Part shown: piece after piece, positions 23,379 through 31,856 of the stretch | Layout: each line of letters starts with the position of its first letter | Numbering within the stretch: position 1 is the first letter of the stretch | IMG/VR virus record: IMGVR_UViG_3300015261_000006 | Coordinates: 1-42,897 of that record | Strand: one strand, 5' to 3' | Source: a virus | DNA length: 42,897 nt | The notes under the pieces: model-generated | Told to the model about the DNA's origin: nothing | Databases searched by the model: none | The model's input: the letters and a program-made list of their open reading frames with translations, nothing else | Position numbers and translations under genes: made by a program

Positions 23379-25427
23379 TCAGAGAGGCGGCGCGACAACG
23401 CCGCCCACGGGTGCTGCGGTAGGTACCGGCGCTTCGGCCGGCGGAAGGGCTTGCATCGGGTCGGCACCAGGGGGGCCGGGCAGCAAAGGTGCGGCGCCTG
23501 GCATGCCCATGGCGGGTGCTTCGGGCGTCTGGGGAATGAACGAGTACGCATCGATCGATGGATCGCCCAAACGCTCCACGGACTCGACGAGCATCTGCTC
23601 CAGCCGATCCGCGATCTCGAACGGAGAAGCGCCACGCAGCTGGCCGATGGTCATTGCGGCCTGCTGCATCTGGGGAAGGATGGTCGCCCACTGCTGCCGG
23701 CGAAGATTGGAAGCTGGGCGGCCCGAGCTACCCGCGCGGATGGCGACATTCAGCAGTGCGGTGACCAGCTCTGGCAGGGGCGCGTTGAACCACAGCGCCT
23801 CTGGCCCGGCGATGTCGCTGACCTCTTCCGGCGAAAGGCCGGCGGGCGACATGGCTTCCTCGGCGGTGTACTGCGCGACCTCGCCCAGGACATCGTCCAA
23901 GCTGTCGCGGCTGTAGCCCAGGCGGGATTCGGTGCCCTGTTGCTGGATGTCGGCCTCGGTGGCCGTCTTCGCGGTCTGGATGCTGGAGGACAGCGCCTCT
24001 TGGATGCCCCAGATCAGTTCCAGCTCGGCGCGGATCGGCGCGGTGTCGTACAGCGCGGCATCGATCTGGTTGTACTGGATGGGGAACAGCACGTTGCCGG
24101 TCGGTTGCCCCTTCAGGTCCAGACCGACCATTTCGCCGACTGCGGCGCCCTCCAGCTTCGCCGCATCGTCTGGCTCGACAGCGCCACGGTCGAAGCCCAG
24201 CTTCGGGATCGCGCGGCGGCGATGCTCGCGGTAGTTGGTGCGCGTGCGGTTGTACTCGTCCAGCAGGGCGCGCGAACGGTCCACCAGCGACTGCGGATGC
24301 CGCTCCCCATCCACCCACAGCGGTGCCCACTGGAAGAAGGGGTAGAAGCGCGTGCTGCGCTGGTCGGGCGTGTACGGCTGGCGCAGGTTGCGGCGCAGGC
24401 CGGGCGTGATGGTGTGCACCAGGTTGGTGGTCAGGTCCCACGCCTCCCAGATGCACAGGAAGCGCGGGCCAGCATCACTGCCCTGCCCCGCTGCCGTGGC
24501 GCTGCGGAACACCTCGGCGTCGCTCTCGCTCACCACGCCATCGGCCGGGGCGAAACCGCCTTCGCGCGTACGGCTCTCGGGCTGCACGTGGTAGTAGGCC
24601 TCGGCCTTCCCAAGCTCGTCCCGCAGATCCGGGAACGTGGCCTGCGCCTTGTCGTACGGCATGAACGTGCGGTGGGCGATCCACGGCGAGATGGCGTAAT
24701 CCTTCAGGGTGGCCACGTCCATGGACACCTGGATGTCTTCGCCACGCACGAAGTCGAAGACCAGGCCGTTGTAGATGATGTGTTCAACCTGCGATTCCAG
24801 CGTCTGCATCTGCTGCTCGTATTGAGCCTTCAGCAGGTCCGGGTTGGCGGCGTTGCCCTCAGCCAGCTCGTTTTCCATCAAGGCCAGGGCTTCGAGCTTG
24901 GCGCGCAGGTCGGCGATGCGCTGGTCGGTGGTCGGGTCGCGCTCGGTCTCGCGGTGCCATGCCGCCTTGATCCAGCCGATGCCGATGCTCAGGCCAGAAC
25001 GCACCATGGCGTCGGCGGCGTGCTTCAAGCGCCCGCGCTTCCACAGCGAGGCGATGACGATCTCCAGCGTGCGGCCGACCTGCTTGGCCAGCTTCACCCG
25101 GCTGGAGCCGACCGACTCGGCGGGCTGCACGGCGGGCTCAGGGTCACGCGCATACAGGAACGACGTCAGCAGGTTCACGTAGGTGCCGGCGATCGGCACG
25201 CTCACGTCGTAGACAGGATCCACCTGGTTGCGGCAGTAGCGCCGGTCCAGCGCATAGCCCTTGCGGGCGTTCTTGTCGAATTCGCGCGATTCCTTGATGC
25301 GCTTGTGCCAGTTCGCGACGTCCGCCTCTTCCTGTGCCAGCGCCTGGGCCTGCGCCTCGCGCTCTGCGTCGGCTGCCTGCTCGGCCGCCAGTGCGTCGGT
25401 GAAGCTATCGGCGGTGGGCATGGTCAC
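23379..25427 (-). CDS. Portal protein
   Basis: The 682-residue product has the architecture of large podovirus portals: an N-terminal acidic helix, then a helical crown entry with NWHKRIKESREFDKNARKGY and VDPVYDVSVPIAGTYVNLL, mid-region DFVRGEDIQVSMDVATLKDY and EWE-like strands, and a long C-terminal barrel with Gln/Ala and finally Pro/Ala/Gly-rich tail. Portals form the 12-mer ring through which DNA is packed. It overlaps the terminase gene by 4 bp (ATGA), and the order TerS-TerL-portal is canonical. Confidence 0.85.
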   Translation of the reverse strand: MTMPTADSFTDALAAEQAADAEREAQAQALAQEEADVANWHKRIKESREFDKNARKGYALDRRYCRNQVDPVYDVSVPIAGTYVNLLTSFLYARDPEPAVQPAESVGSSRVKLAKQVGRTLEIVIASLWKRGRLKHAADAMVRSGLSIGIGWIKAAWHRETERDPTTDQRIADLRAKLEALALMENELAEGNAANPDLLKAQYEQQMQTLESQVEHIIYNGLVFDFVRGEDIQVSMDVATLKDYAISPWIAHRTFMPYDKAQATFPDLRDELGKAEAYYHVQPESRTREGGFAPADGVVSESDAEVFRSATAAGQGSDAGPRFLCIWEAWDLTTNLVHTITPGLRRNLRQPYTPDQRSTRFYPFFQWAPLWVDGERHPQSLVDRSRALLDEYNRTRTNYREHRRRAIPKLGFDRGAVEPDDAAKLEGAAVGEMVGLDLKGQPTGNVLFPIQYNQIDAALYDTAPIRAELELIWGIQEALSSSIQTAKTATEADIQQQGTESRLGYSRDSLDDVLGEVAQYTAEEAMSPAGLSPEEVSDIAGPEALWFNAPLPELVTALLNVAIRAGSSGRPASNLRRQQWATILPQMQQAAMTIGQLRGASPFEIADRLEQMLVESVERLGDPSIDAYSFIPQTPEAPAMGMPGAAPLLPGPPGADPMQALPPAEAPVPTAAPVGGVVAPPL

Positions 25428-26776
25428 AGGGCGGATCTCCTACGTTCGGCGGGTGAGGGCTGGTCGGAGTGCTCCAACCACTGGCGGCTATGGGGCACCA
25501 GCACCCGAGGCCGTTCAATGGACGGTCGGTCGCGCGCGCTTACTGCGGCGGGGAATTTGCTGTGGATGAAGTAGCCCAGGGCGTCCGGCGGATGGTCGAA
25601 ACCGGTCGTCTTGTCGGGCAGCCCGTTGGCGTCGTACGGCTGCTTCTCCAGCGCCTCGGTCAGCTTCGGGCAGTTGCGCACGTTCACCAGGAAGCGGCGG
25701 CGGCGCTTCGCGTTGAGGATCATGGCGTTGACGCTGACCACGCGGGAGCGGATGCGCGGATTGGCCGCCGGCACCACGATGCTGAAACCGGCAGCGCGCA
25801 GCAGCCCGAGATCGGACGTGCTGGCATTGTTGGTGTGCTTGCTGTCGCCGCTGGCGTCGGGGTAGACCGTGATGCGGTGGCGAGGATAGGCGTCCTTCAG
25901 CGCCACGATCATCGCCGGGGTGTCGCGGATGCCGGTCAGCTCGGCCAGTGCCATCGGCTCGCCGTCGCGGATCACGCAGACGATGGCCGTCATGTTCAGC
26001 ACGTTGAAGTCCATGCCGATGTGCAGCGCCTCGCCGTCCTGGATCTCGGCCGTCGTGTTGTTCGCGGTGCGGGAGAAAGCCGGATACACCGACCCCGTGG
26101 TCAGGTTGACGAACATCCCGTCGATGTAGGCCTGCACCAGCTGGGGCGGGTAGCTCTCGAACAGCGACTGGATGTAGTCGTCCGGCAGGTTGGCCTCGTT
26201 GTCGTAGGTGCTGGCGTGCACCAGGCCGTACAGCGCCTGCAGCTTCGGGTTCTCGCTGGGCAGCTGGTGGAACTGCTCGTAGACGAAGTTGAACCCCTCG
26301 GGGGTGGTCGTCACATCGATGCCGTTCTGCAGGCCGTCGGCCTTCACGCGAAGGCGGGCGATGATCTTGCGCCAGGCGTCCTGGGCCTTTCGCTTCTTCA
26401 GCGTGTCGATCTCATCGACCAGGGCCTTGCCGACCTTGAAGCCGACGATGCTGGCCGGGTTGTCCATGGACCGGCAGATGATCGTGCCGCGGTACTGGCG
26501 GCCTGAGTACAGATGGGCCTCCTTGTTCGACTCGACAATGCGCGCGCGCAGACCCCAGTCGTAGGCCACTTCCTCGATGGTTGGATAGAAGATGTCGCGG
26601 ATCTGCGGATAGCTGGGGGCGAAGTAGCCGGCCGGCACGCGCGGGTGCTCCCACATGTGGCGGCACAGCGAGCCGCAACCGACCCAGGTCTTACCCGAGC
26701 CGAACCCGCCCACGAAGGCGCGGAACTTATGGGGCAGCTGCAGGAACGCGGCCTGCGGTTCGTTAAGGGTTGGCAT
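25424..26776 (-). CDS. Terminase large subunit
   Basis: TerL is the ATP-driven DNA packaging motor and headful or site nuclease. The 450-residue product has Walker A GFGSGKT (24-30), Walker B ALVDE (118-122), a coupling TTTPEG (156-161), and an RNase H-like nuclease domain with acidic residues in HIGMDFN (Asp256), YPDASG (Asp307) and late DHPPDALGY. All motifs look intact. The gene starts inside TerS (14-bp overlap) and ends at the portal start. Confidence 0.92.
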   Translation of the reverse strand: MPTLNEPQAAFLQLPHKFRAFVGGFGSGKTWVGCGSLCRHMWEHPRVPAGYFAPSYPQIRDIFYPTIEEVAYDWGLRARIVESNKEAHLYSGRQYRGTIICRSMDNPASIVGFKVGKALVDEIDTLKKRKAQDAWRKIIARLRVKADGLQNGIDVTTTPEGFNFVYEQFHQLPSENPKLQALYGLVHASTYDNEANLPDDYIQSLFESYPPQLVQAYIDGMFVNLTTGSVYPAFSRTANNTTAEIQDGEALHIGMDFNVLNMTAIVCVIRDGEPMALAELTGIRDTPAMIVALKDAYPRHRITVYPDASGDSKHTNNASTSDLGLLRAAGFSIVVPAANPRIRSRVVSVNAMILNAKRRRRFLVNVRNCPKLTEALEKQPYDANGLPDKTTGFDHPPDALGYFIHSKFPAAVSARDRPSIERPRVLVPHSRQWLEHSDQPSPAERRRSAL

Positions 26777-27170
26777 TCTTGCGCCCGCTTTTGACCTCTA
26801 CCGGAACCGAGGTCGGTGTTGGCGTGTCGTCCGGATCGCCCCCCTTCTCCAGCCCAGCCAGCTTGGCCTTGCCCATCGTGGCCTGGACCATGGCCGCGCC
26901 TTGGCGCTTCTTCATGGCCACCAACCTGGCCTCTTCCAACTCCCTCAGCAGGCTGGCGACGGTCACCGAGTGCCCTACAAGGGCCTCCGCACGTAGCTCG
27001 GAGAGCCTTGCGGCGATCTTGGGGTTATCCAGCAGTTCCTTCGCCGAGCGGTTCACCGTCTCGGGCTTGGCCTTCTCAGCGCTGTAGCAGAGGCGATAGG
27101 CCTCGCTGGCATTCCCGGTTTCGAGGTAGCGCTGGCAGAAGGATTCCTGTTTCGGGGTCAGGGCGCGCAT
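26763..27170 (-). CDS. Terminase small subunit
   Basis: TerS recognises the packaging site and regulates TerL. The 135-residue product starts with TPKQESFCQRYLETGNASEAY, the typical TerS HTH (a terminase small subunit pattern), continues with helices for oligomerisation (IAARLSELRAEALVGHS, VASLLRELEEARLVAMKK) and ends in a Pro/Lys tail. It overlaps TerL by 14 bp. No canonical Shine-Dalgarno is seen before ATG at 27170. Confidence 0.85.
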   Translation of the reverse strand: MRALTPKQESFCQRYLETGNASEAYRLCYSAEKAKPETVNRSAKELLDNPKIAARLSELRAEALVGHSVTVASLLRELEEARLVAMKKRQGAAMVQATMGKAKLAGLEKGGDPDDTPTPTSVPVEVKSGRKNANP

Positions 27171-27448
27171 GTCCGCGCACCTGGTAGAGGCTGCCGATTC
27201 CCGGGGGCATGAACGTCACCATGGAGAGGCAAGTCCCCATGGCCGCCGCAACGCGGCTCTCCCCGTGTCGGCTGCACGCTGTTGTCGACACCTGCGTGCT
27301 GGTCGTCCCGGTACTCGCCCCGGGTGGCTTCCTGACTGTTCCGCCACCAGGGCGACGGGCTGCGGTCGATAGCCGGCACCGTTCCGTCGGGACGGACGAT
27401 GCTGGCGTGCAGCAGTTCCATGGTGGATAGCGTCTGGCGGTCGCTCAT
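27158..27448 (-). CDS. Doubtful small gene upstream of terminase
   Basis: The 96-residue frame starts MSDRQTLSTMELLHASIVRP, which looks protein-like, but its second half is Gly/Pro/His/Arg-rich and could be non-coding. It would overlap the TerS start by 13 bp. There is no ribosome site. A promoter-like pair lies just ahead, with only 6 nt between -10 and ATG, compatible with a leaderless message. The 318-bp stretch 27171-27488 has no other coding candidate. Confidence 0.35.
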   Translation of the reverse strand: MSDRQTLSTMELLHASIVRPDGTVPAIDRSPSPWWRNSQEATRGEYRDDQHAGVDNSVQPTRGEPRCGGHGDLPLHGDVHAPGNRQPLPGARTCAP

Positions 27449-27454
27449 GCTGCT

Positions 27455-27482
27455 GTTATCCCAGCCTGAGCATTCCGATCAA
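27455..27482 (-). promoter_or_regulatory. Candidate late promoter before the terminase genes
   Basis: On the minus strand, TTGATC (27482-27477) and GATAAC (27460-27455) are 16 bp apart, and an ATG follows after 6 nt. The place, between the early/replication genes and the virion genes, is where a late promoter is expected. Match is modest, so this is tentative. Confidence 0.35.
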
Positions 27483-27488
27483 TGGCGA

Positions 27489-27902
27489 TCAGGCAGCAGC
27501 GAACAATTCCAGCTGCATCGGCCAGCGGACGGGCTCGGGCTGCTCCCAGCCGTAGTGCTCCCGCAGGTCCTCGGCGATCTGGTCCGGGCTGGGGAAGCTG
27601 ACCCGCTTGCCGTCGGCGGTGTCGGCGCCGTAGAGCCCGAACAGCCAGTCGGGATGTTCCCGCAGCATGCCCTCCCCCGCTGCCGAGCCGATGCGCAGGG
27701 CGAAGATGCTGCAGGCCGGGTCTCCGAACACATAGCTGCCCTCTCCTTGGGCGTTGCGGATGTCGCGCACGCGGGAAAGCACCTTCCTGGCCACCACCAG
27801 CACGTCCGCCTCGCTGGCCACGGCAAGACCCACCGCTGACCGGCGGAATTGCCGATGCGGTGCTGCCTGCCTGGTCGTCTGGTTGTCGGTCTTCTTGCGC
27901 AT
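27489..27902 (-). CDS. Unknown protein at the late-regulator position, with C-terminal QLELF
   Basis: The 137-residue product is not recognised. It has a basic N-terminus (MRKKTDNQTTRQAAPHRQFRR), a core with VVARKVLSRVRDIRNAQG and FALRIGSAAGEGM, and ends PMQLELFAAA, which fits the QLxLF sliding-clamp-binding motif. Its place between resolvase and terminase corresponds to that of antiterminator Q in lambdoid phages, but no Q family similarity is seen. The ATG at 27902 has GGGGGAA upstream; the longer frame to 27986 overlaps the resolvase. Confidence 0.6.
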   Translation of the reverse strand: MRKKTDNQTTRQAAPHRQFRRSAVGLAVASEADVLVVARKVLSRVRDIRNAQGEGSYVFGDPACSIFALRIGSAAGEGMLREHPDWLFGLYGADTADGKRVSFPSPDQIAEDLREHYGWEQPEPVRWPMQLELFAAA

Positions 27903-27931
27903 GGTCGTTCCCCCGGTGGGGTTCGTCGGGA

Positions 27932-28462
27932 TCAGGCTGAGGCCTCGTCGGTGATGTGCGAGGCCAGGTGGGTGTTCTCGAACCACAGGGCGATCAGCAG
28001 CGCGTCGGCGCGGCCGTTGTCCTTCTTGCGGCGTAGGGACGGCGCGGCGGATGGGAACCGCGTGATCGCCAGGACACGGGCGGCGTTCTTGTCCTGCTTC
28101 AGCAGCCCGAAGGACCGCTTCCAGCTGGCCGGCTCCGCCCTGGTGGTCGGGATGCCCAGCAGCTCCAGCACCGCCTTGGCCTTGCCGTAGGTGTCGCCGA
28201 AGTTCATAGACGACTGCGCGCCCTGCTTGCGTCCCTTGGCCGGCATGGCCCGCACGCGCTCGATGCAGGCCGAGACGTGGGCGCCGGGGTTCGCCGTTCG
28301 CTGCTCGCGGATGAAGATCGCTATCGCGCGCGCGTCAAGTTCGGTGTGGCCGTCCACTTCCATGATCGGGGTGTCGATCACCTGCCCGGGCTCGCCGTCC
28401 ACCAGGGTGGCGATGGCGCCGCTCAGGCCCGGGTCGATGCCGAAGGTCAGGCTGCGCGCCAT
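27932..28462 (-). CDS. RuvC-like Holliday junction resolvase
   Basis: RuvC-type enzymes cut four-way junctions; phages use them to resolve recombination and branched DNA before packaging. The 176-residue product has the RNase H-fold acidic residues: Asp10 in TFGIDPGLSGA, Glu68 in ACIERV and Asp153 in NGRADALLIA. The Gly-rich PGLSGA loop is typical. The start at ATG 28462 (MARSLTFG) lies 16 bp into the Ref-like gene; a longer frame is antisense-free but inside that gene. Confidence 0.82.
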   Translation of the reverse strand: MARSLTFGIDPGLSGAIATLVDGEPGQVIDTPIMEVDGHTELDARAIAIFIREQRTANPGAHVSACIERVRAMPAKGRKQGAQSSMNFGDTYGKAKAVLELLGIPTTRAEPASWKRSFGLLKQDKNAARVLAITRFPSAAPSLRRKKDNGRADALLIALWFENTHLASHITDEASA

Positions 28463-28830
28463 GGCCGCACCCTCCCCCAGTACTGGTCCAGCGCGGTGTT
28501 CTGCAGGTCCAGCAGGTAGTCGTCGTTGCCGATCTCCTGCCGGAATCGGCGCGGCTGCTTGGCGTAGGACGGGCCGAACAGGCGCTCGCAGGTGTCCGCA
28601 TCCATGCCGCCGAAGGGCTCGCCGCGGTGCGACCACGGGTTCAGGCCGATGGTGAAGTCGTGCCCGCGCCGCTTCTGGCCGTGCTTGCCCCCGACCGTCA
28701 GGTGGTGCACCTCGCATGGGATGTAGCCCATGCCCAATGCGTACGCCACCACGCAGCCGATGTCCTTGATGGCGTCCATGCGCTGCTGCTGCTCAACGGT
28801 GGGCTTGCTGGTGCTGCGTCCGCGCTTCAT
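28447..28830 (-). CDS. Ref-like RecA-dependent HNH nuclease
   Basis: Phage P1 Ref is an HNH-superfamily nuclease that cuts DNA at RecA D-loops and stimulates recombination. The 127-residue product has its core: CEVHHLTVGGKHGQKRRGHD near 39-58, followed by TIGLNPWSHRGEPFGG, giving His42/His43 and the later His58/His68 as candidate metal and catalytic ligands. The basic N-terminus (MKRGRSTSKP) probably binds DNA. It overlaps NinB and the resolvase, so the recombination genes are coupled. Confidence 0.78.
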   Translation of the reverse strand: MKRGRSTSKPTVEQQQRMDAIKDIGCVVAYALGMGYIPCEVHHLTVGGKHGQKRRGHDFTIGLNPWSHRGEPFGGMDADTCERLFGPSYAKQPRRFRQEIGNDDYLLDLQNTALDQYWGRVRPWRAA

Positions 28831-29279
28831 GCCGCGTACCTCTGCAGTCGCTTCGGCGCCTGGTCGCTCAGGCGCACGTTGTTTTCCACGGCCCAGGCCT
28901 GCGCGAAGGTGATCAGCTCGGCCATCTGGCCCACGGTCATGCGCCGGGTCTGAATGGACAGGTTCACGATGCTGGCGCCGTCAAGGGACGGGACCACGTC
29001 GCCCTGCTGGCGGTTGGATTCGCGCGCCCAGGCGTCGACCAGCAGGCGCTTCCAGCCCTCGGCGTCGATGTAGCGGCCGGCCCACTTCAGCTGGGTGGCC
29101 ATCTCGCCGCAGATGGCATGGAACATGGCGTTCTGCTCCAGGCTGCGGCTGGGCTTGTACTCCTTAACGGTCACACACACGTCCTGCCCCAGCTCCAGGA
29201 ACTGGCAGGCGAAGTGCCATGCAGCTGCCATGCGGTCGCGGGCATTGCCGGCGCGCAGAATGAAGGTTCCCAAGTTCAT
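28827..29279 (-). CDS. ninB: NinB/Orf-type recombination mediator
   Basis: Lambda Orf (NinB) helps load recombinases, replacing RecFOR. The 150-residue product shows its signature: SRSLEQNAMFHAICGEM, then RYIDAEGWKRLLVDAW, QQGDVVPSLDG, TRRMTVGQMAELITFAQA and a C-terminal RLSDQAPKR. Length is close to lambda Orf (146). Start ATG at 29279 overlaps the stop of the 56-residue gene (ATGA), preferred over the longer frame. Confidence 0.88.
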   Translation of the reverse strand: MNLGTFILRAGNARDRMAAAWHFACQFLELGQDVCVTVKEYKPSRSLEQNAMFHAICGEMATQLKWAGRYIDAEGWKRLLVDAWARESNRQQGDVVPSLDGASIVNLSIQTRRMTVGQMAELITFAQAWAVENNVRLSDQAPKRLQRYAA

Positions 29280-29446
29280 GCCGCACGCTCCTCTTCCGTT
29301 GCCAGGATGGTGGCCATGCCCCTGCACCAGCCTGCGATTGCGTAGCCGATGGGGGCCAGATCCAGATCGGCGTCCACCGGCGGCAAACCGGCCTCGATCT
29401 CCTCGGCCTGCTGAATGCACCAGTTCGCCCTCTCGTTCGGGTTCAT
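29276..29446 (-). CDS. Small hypothetical protein between DnaB and NinB
   Basis: The 56-residue product starts MNPNERANWCIQQAEEIEAG and ends TILATEEERAA. It is acidic and probably helical, with no known motif. It has ATGA overlaps at both ends, with the DnaB stop and the NinB start, which is strong support that this small frame is translated. Confidence 0.7.
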   Translation of the reverse strand: MNPNERANWCIQQAEEIEAGLPPVDADLDLAPIGYAIAGWCRGMATILATEEERAA

Positions 29447-30924
29447 GCGCGCTCTCCGGTTGCCATGTCCTTGCCGCTCCTGCGGCGATCGCGCGGCGCA
29501 TCGAATCCGCCGCTGTCATCGTCTGCATCGCGCAGCACGGTTTTGAGCGAGTAGTTCGGCTTCTCGCCGTGGTAGTTCTCGAATCGGCTGCATTCGAGGT
29601 GGTGCCGCAGGTATGCGGTGCCGGTCTCGCCCTGGCGGTTCTTGGCCAGGATGAATTCCGAGATGCCTGGAGCGCCGCAGGCGTCCTTCGTGTAGTAGTC
29701 GTCGCGGTAGATGAAGGCGATCACGTCGGCGTCCTGCTCGATGCCGCCGGACTCGCGCAGGTCGGCCATCACTGGGCGCTTGTCGGTACGCGTCTCCAGC
29801 GAGCGGTTGAGCTGCGACAGCGCGATCACCGGGCATTCCAGCGTCTTGGCCAGCTTCTTCAGCGTGCGCGAGATGTAGGAAACTTCTTCGGTGCGATTGC
29901 CGGCCTTGGCCGGACCCGACAGCAGCTGCAGGTAGTCGACCGCGACCACGCCCAACCCGCCCTTCACCTTGGCGTGCATACGCGACGCACGCGCCACCAG
30001 CGAATCCACCGGCAGCGAGCCGCAATCGTCGATTGCCAGCGGCAGGCCGTGCAGGAAGTTGCGGGCGATGCTCAGCTTCTGCCAGTCGTCGTTGGTCAGT
30101 TCGCCTTTCACCCGCATGCGCGACAACGGCACGCCCGAGTGCATGCTCATCAACCGCGCCAGCAGCTGCCGGCGGGCCATCTCCAGACTGAACACCGCAG
30201 CGTGCTTGCCCTGCACCGCCACGCTGTAGACCCACTCCAGCATGTTCGCCGTCTTGCCCATCGACGGCCGGGCCGCGAGGATCATCAGGTCCGTGGATTC
30301 CAGACCGGGCAGCTTCCTGGCCACGTTCTGCCACGGCGGGACCAGGCCAAGCTCGGCGGTACCCTCGAATCGGGCTTCCATTTCCTCCCACATGCCCTGC
30401 AGGTCGCTGCGCACCATCACCAAGCCGCCGTTGCCGCCAGACTGCACGCTGAGGTTGGCGAACTTCGCTGTGGCACTGGCCACCAGCGCATCGGCGTCCT
30501 CGTCGGCGGTGCCGTAGGCGTCGTTGGTGATCTCGGTGGCGCGCTCGATCACGCCCCGTAGCAGGGCCTTGTTGCGCACGACCTCGGCATAGCCGCGGAT
30601 GTTGGCCGCTGACGGCGTGGTGCTGGCCAGCTCGACCAAGTACGCGCCGTCGCCCACCAGTTCCAGCTGGCGCTGGTTCTCGAACCAGTTGATCAGCAGC
30701 ACGGTGTCGAAGGGCTGTTCGCGGTCGGCCAGATCGCAGATGGCGTGCCAGATCAGCTGGTGGTCGCGGCGGTAGAAGTCCCGCTCGGTCAACACATCGC
30801 GGACATCGCGCAGCGCTTCCGGCGCCAGCATCAGGCCGCCGAGGACGGACTGCTCAGCGTCGATCGAGTGCGGCGGCACCAGCAGGTAGGCGTAGTCGTC
30901 GCGGTAGGCAGGCTGGGCGCTCAT
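29443..30924 (-). CDS. Replicative DNA helicase, DnaB family
   Basis: The 493-residue product has the DnaB N-terminal domain (PHSIDAEQSVLGGLMLAPEAL, 18-38) and a RecA-like C-terminal domain with Walker A AARPSMGKT (217-225), VFSLEM, VVAVDYLQLL (Walker B), and YISRTLKKLAKTLECPVIALSQLNRSLE-type sensor region. It unwinds DNA at the phage fork, loaded by the protein encoded just upstream. A separate primase gene is not seen, so host DnaG is probably used. ATGA overlap with the previous gene. Confidence 0.93.
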   Translation of the reverse strand: MSAQPAYRDDYAYLLVPPHSIDAEQSVLGGLMLAPEALRDVRDVLTERDFYRRDHQLIWHAICDLADREQPFDTVLLINWFENQRQLELVGDGAYLVELASTTPSAANIRGYAEVVRNKALLRGVIERATEITNDAYGTADEDADALVASATAKFANLSVQSGGNGGLVMVRSDLQGMWEEMEARFEGTAELGLVPPWQNVARKLPGLESTDLMILAARPSMGKTANMLEWVYSVAVQGKHAAVFSLEMARRQLLARLMSMHSGVPLSRMRVKGELTNDDWQKLSIARNFLHGLPLAIDDCGSLPVDSLVARASRMHAKVKGGLGVVAVDYLQLLSGPAKAGNRTEEVSYISRTLKKLAKTLECPVIALSQLNRSLETRTDKRPVMADLRESGGIEQDADVIAFIYRDDYYTKDACGAPGISEFILAKNRQGETGTAYLRHHLECSRFENYHGEKPNYSLKTVLRDADDDSGGFDAPRDRRRSGKDMATGERA

Positions 30925-31856
30925 GGGGCCTGCTCCTGCTCACGGGCTTTCTCGGCATCGCGCTCACGGGCCAGCTGCACACCGGCGGTCGTCAGTTCGC
31001 AGCCACCTGCAGGCGGCAACCACCAGAGCTTGAACCAGTTCCGGCGCACGGCATCGCGGAAGTGGGCGCGCCAGTCCTTCTGCAACCGGCCGCTGTCGCG
31101 ATGCCGGCCAGCGAACTCCCGCCATGCGAGGTGCAGGAAGTCCTTCGGGATCCCAGCGTCACGGGCGAAGGCGAAGATCGGGTCCGTCTTCGGGATGGCC
31201 GATTCGCCAGCGTCCTGGCACTGGTCGAGGAAGGCAGCGAAGGTGATCTTCTCCCGCTTCTTCCGCCCAGGCTTCGCCCCTTCGGCGGTAGCCGAGGGGG
31301 TATGGGGGTGTTTTTCTTCTTTTGGAGACGGAGACGGAGACGGAGACGGAGACGGAGACGGAGACGGAGCATTGCTAGTTCCTGCTGAGCGCATTGCCGG
31401 TGAACTGCTACCAGCATCCGAACCATTGCTACTAGCAGCATGTTCGGCAGATGCAGCACGGATTGCTGCATATTCGGGAACCTGACGATTGGCCTCCGAT
31501 TCACCGTGATGACGCTTCACCGCGTTCCACTTCGCCTTCAACGAACGAAGGTCGGAACCCGCCGACCAGGGCTGATGCTCGGCCCAGTCGTGCAGCTGGT
31601 AGGCGCCATCACTGCCGTCCAGGAACCCGACCGACGCCAGCTCACGCACCAGCGCGTCGTTGTCGCCCGCCCAGTCTGCGGCCAGCTCGATGTCCTCGGC
31701 GGTCATGCCTTCCAGATCACCATCCGGCCGGTTGGCGCGCGCCCACAGAATCAGGCACACCAGCGACCAGCCGGCGGCAGGGCCCAGCCGACGAACCAGC
31801 TTCTTCGTCTTCGGGTGGCCGGGCAAACCCGTGCTGAGACGCGCGTCGGTGCTCAT
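30921..31856 (-). CDS. Replication initiator / helicase loader, O-like
   Basis: The 311-residue product has an N-terminal winged-helix-type domain (about 1-110, with LPGHPKTKKLVRRLG and TAEDIELAADWAGDND), as in phage replication proteins of the O/DnaD class, a flexible linker with a Ser-Pro run (about 164-178) and a C-terminal helical domain (FLHLAWREFAGRHRDSG, then DWRAHFRDAVRRNW) of the type that contacts helicase. Being directly ahead of dnaB supports an initiator or loader role. The linker is encoded by a hexanucleotide tandem repeat. Start at ATG 31856 overlaps the upstream stop. Confidence 0.78.
   Translation of the reverse strand: MSTDARLSTGLPGHPKTKKLVRRLGPAAGWSLVCLILWARANRPDGDLEGMTAEDIELAADWAGDNDALVRELASVGFLDGSDGAYQLHDWAEHQPWSAGSDLRSLKAKWNAVKRHHGESEANRQVPEYAAIRAASAEHAASSNGSDAGSSSPAMRSAGTSNAPSPSPSPSPSPSPSPKEEKHPHTPSATAEGAKPGRKKREKITFAAFLDQCQDAGESAIPKTDPIFAFARDAGIPKDFLHLAWREFAGRHRDSGRLQKDWRAHFRDAVRRNWFKLWWLPPAGGCELTTAGVQLARERDAEKAREQEQAP
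31324..31369. repeat. Hexanucleotide tandem repeat inside the O-like gene
   Basis: GGAGAC is repeated seven times without error, followed by a partial GGAG. Read on the minus strand it gives GTCTCC units coding Ser-Pro pairs. Changes in copy number would lengthen or shorten the linker by two residues without a frameshift. Confidence 0.95.
31371..31471. other. Candidate replication origin inside the O-like gene
   Basis: Four copies of ATTGCY (31371, 31393, 31425, 31462), a TGCTA-c-TAGCA palindrome (31427-31437) and an 8-bp-arm inverted repeat (31451-31458 with 31464-31471) cluster in about 100 bp of less GC-rich DNA beside the tandem repeat. In lambda the origin iterons also lie inside gene O. 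Inference only. Confidence 0.35.

Noticed and set aside
31324-31369. Phase-variable on/off switch
   Set aside because: The repeat unit is 6 bp, so copy changes keep the frame. It can change linker length but not turn the gene off.
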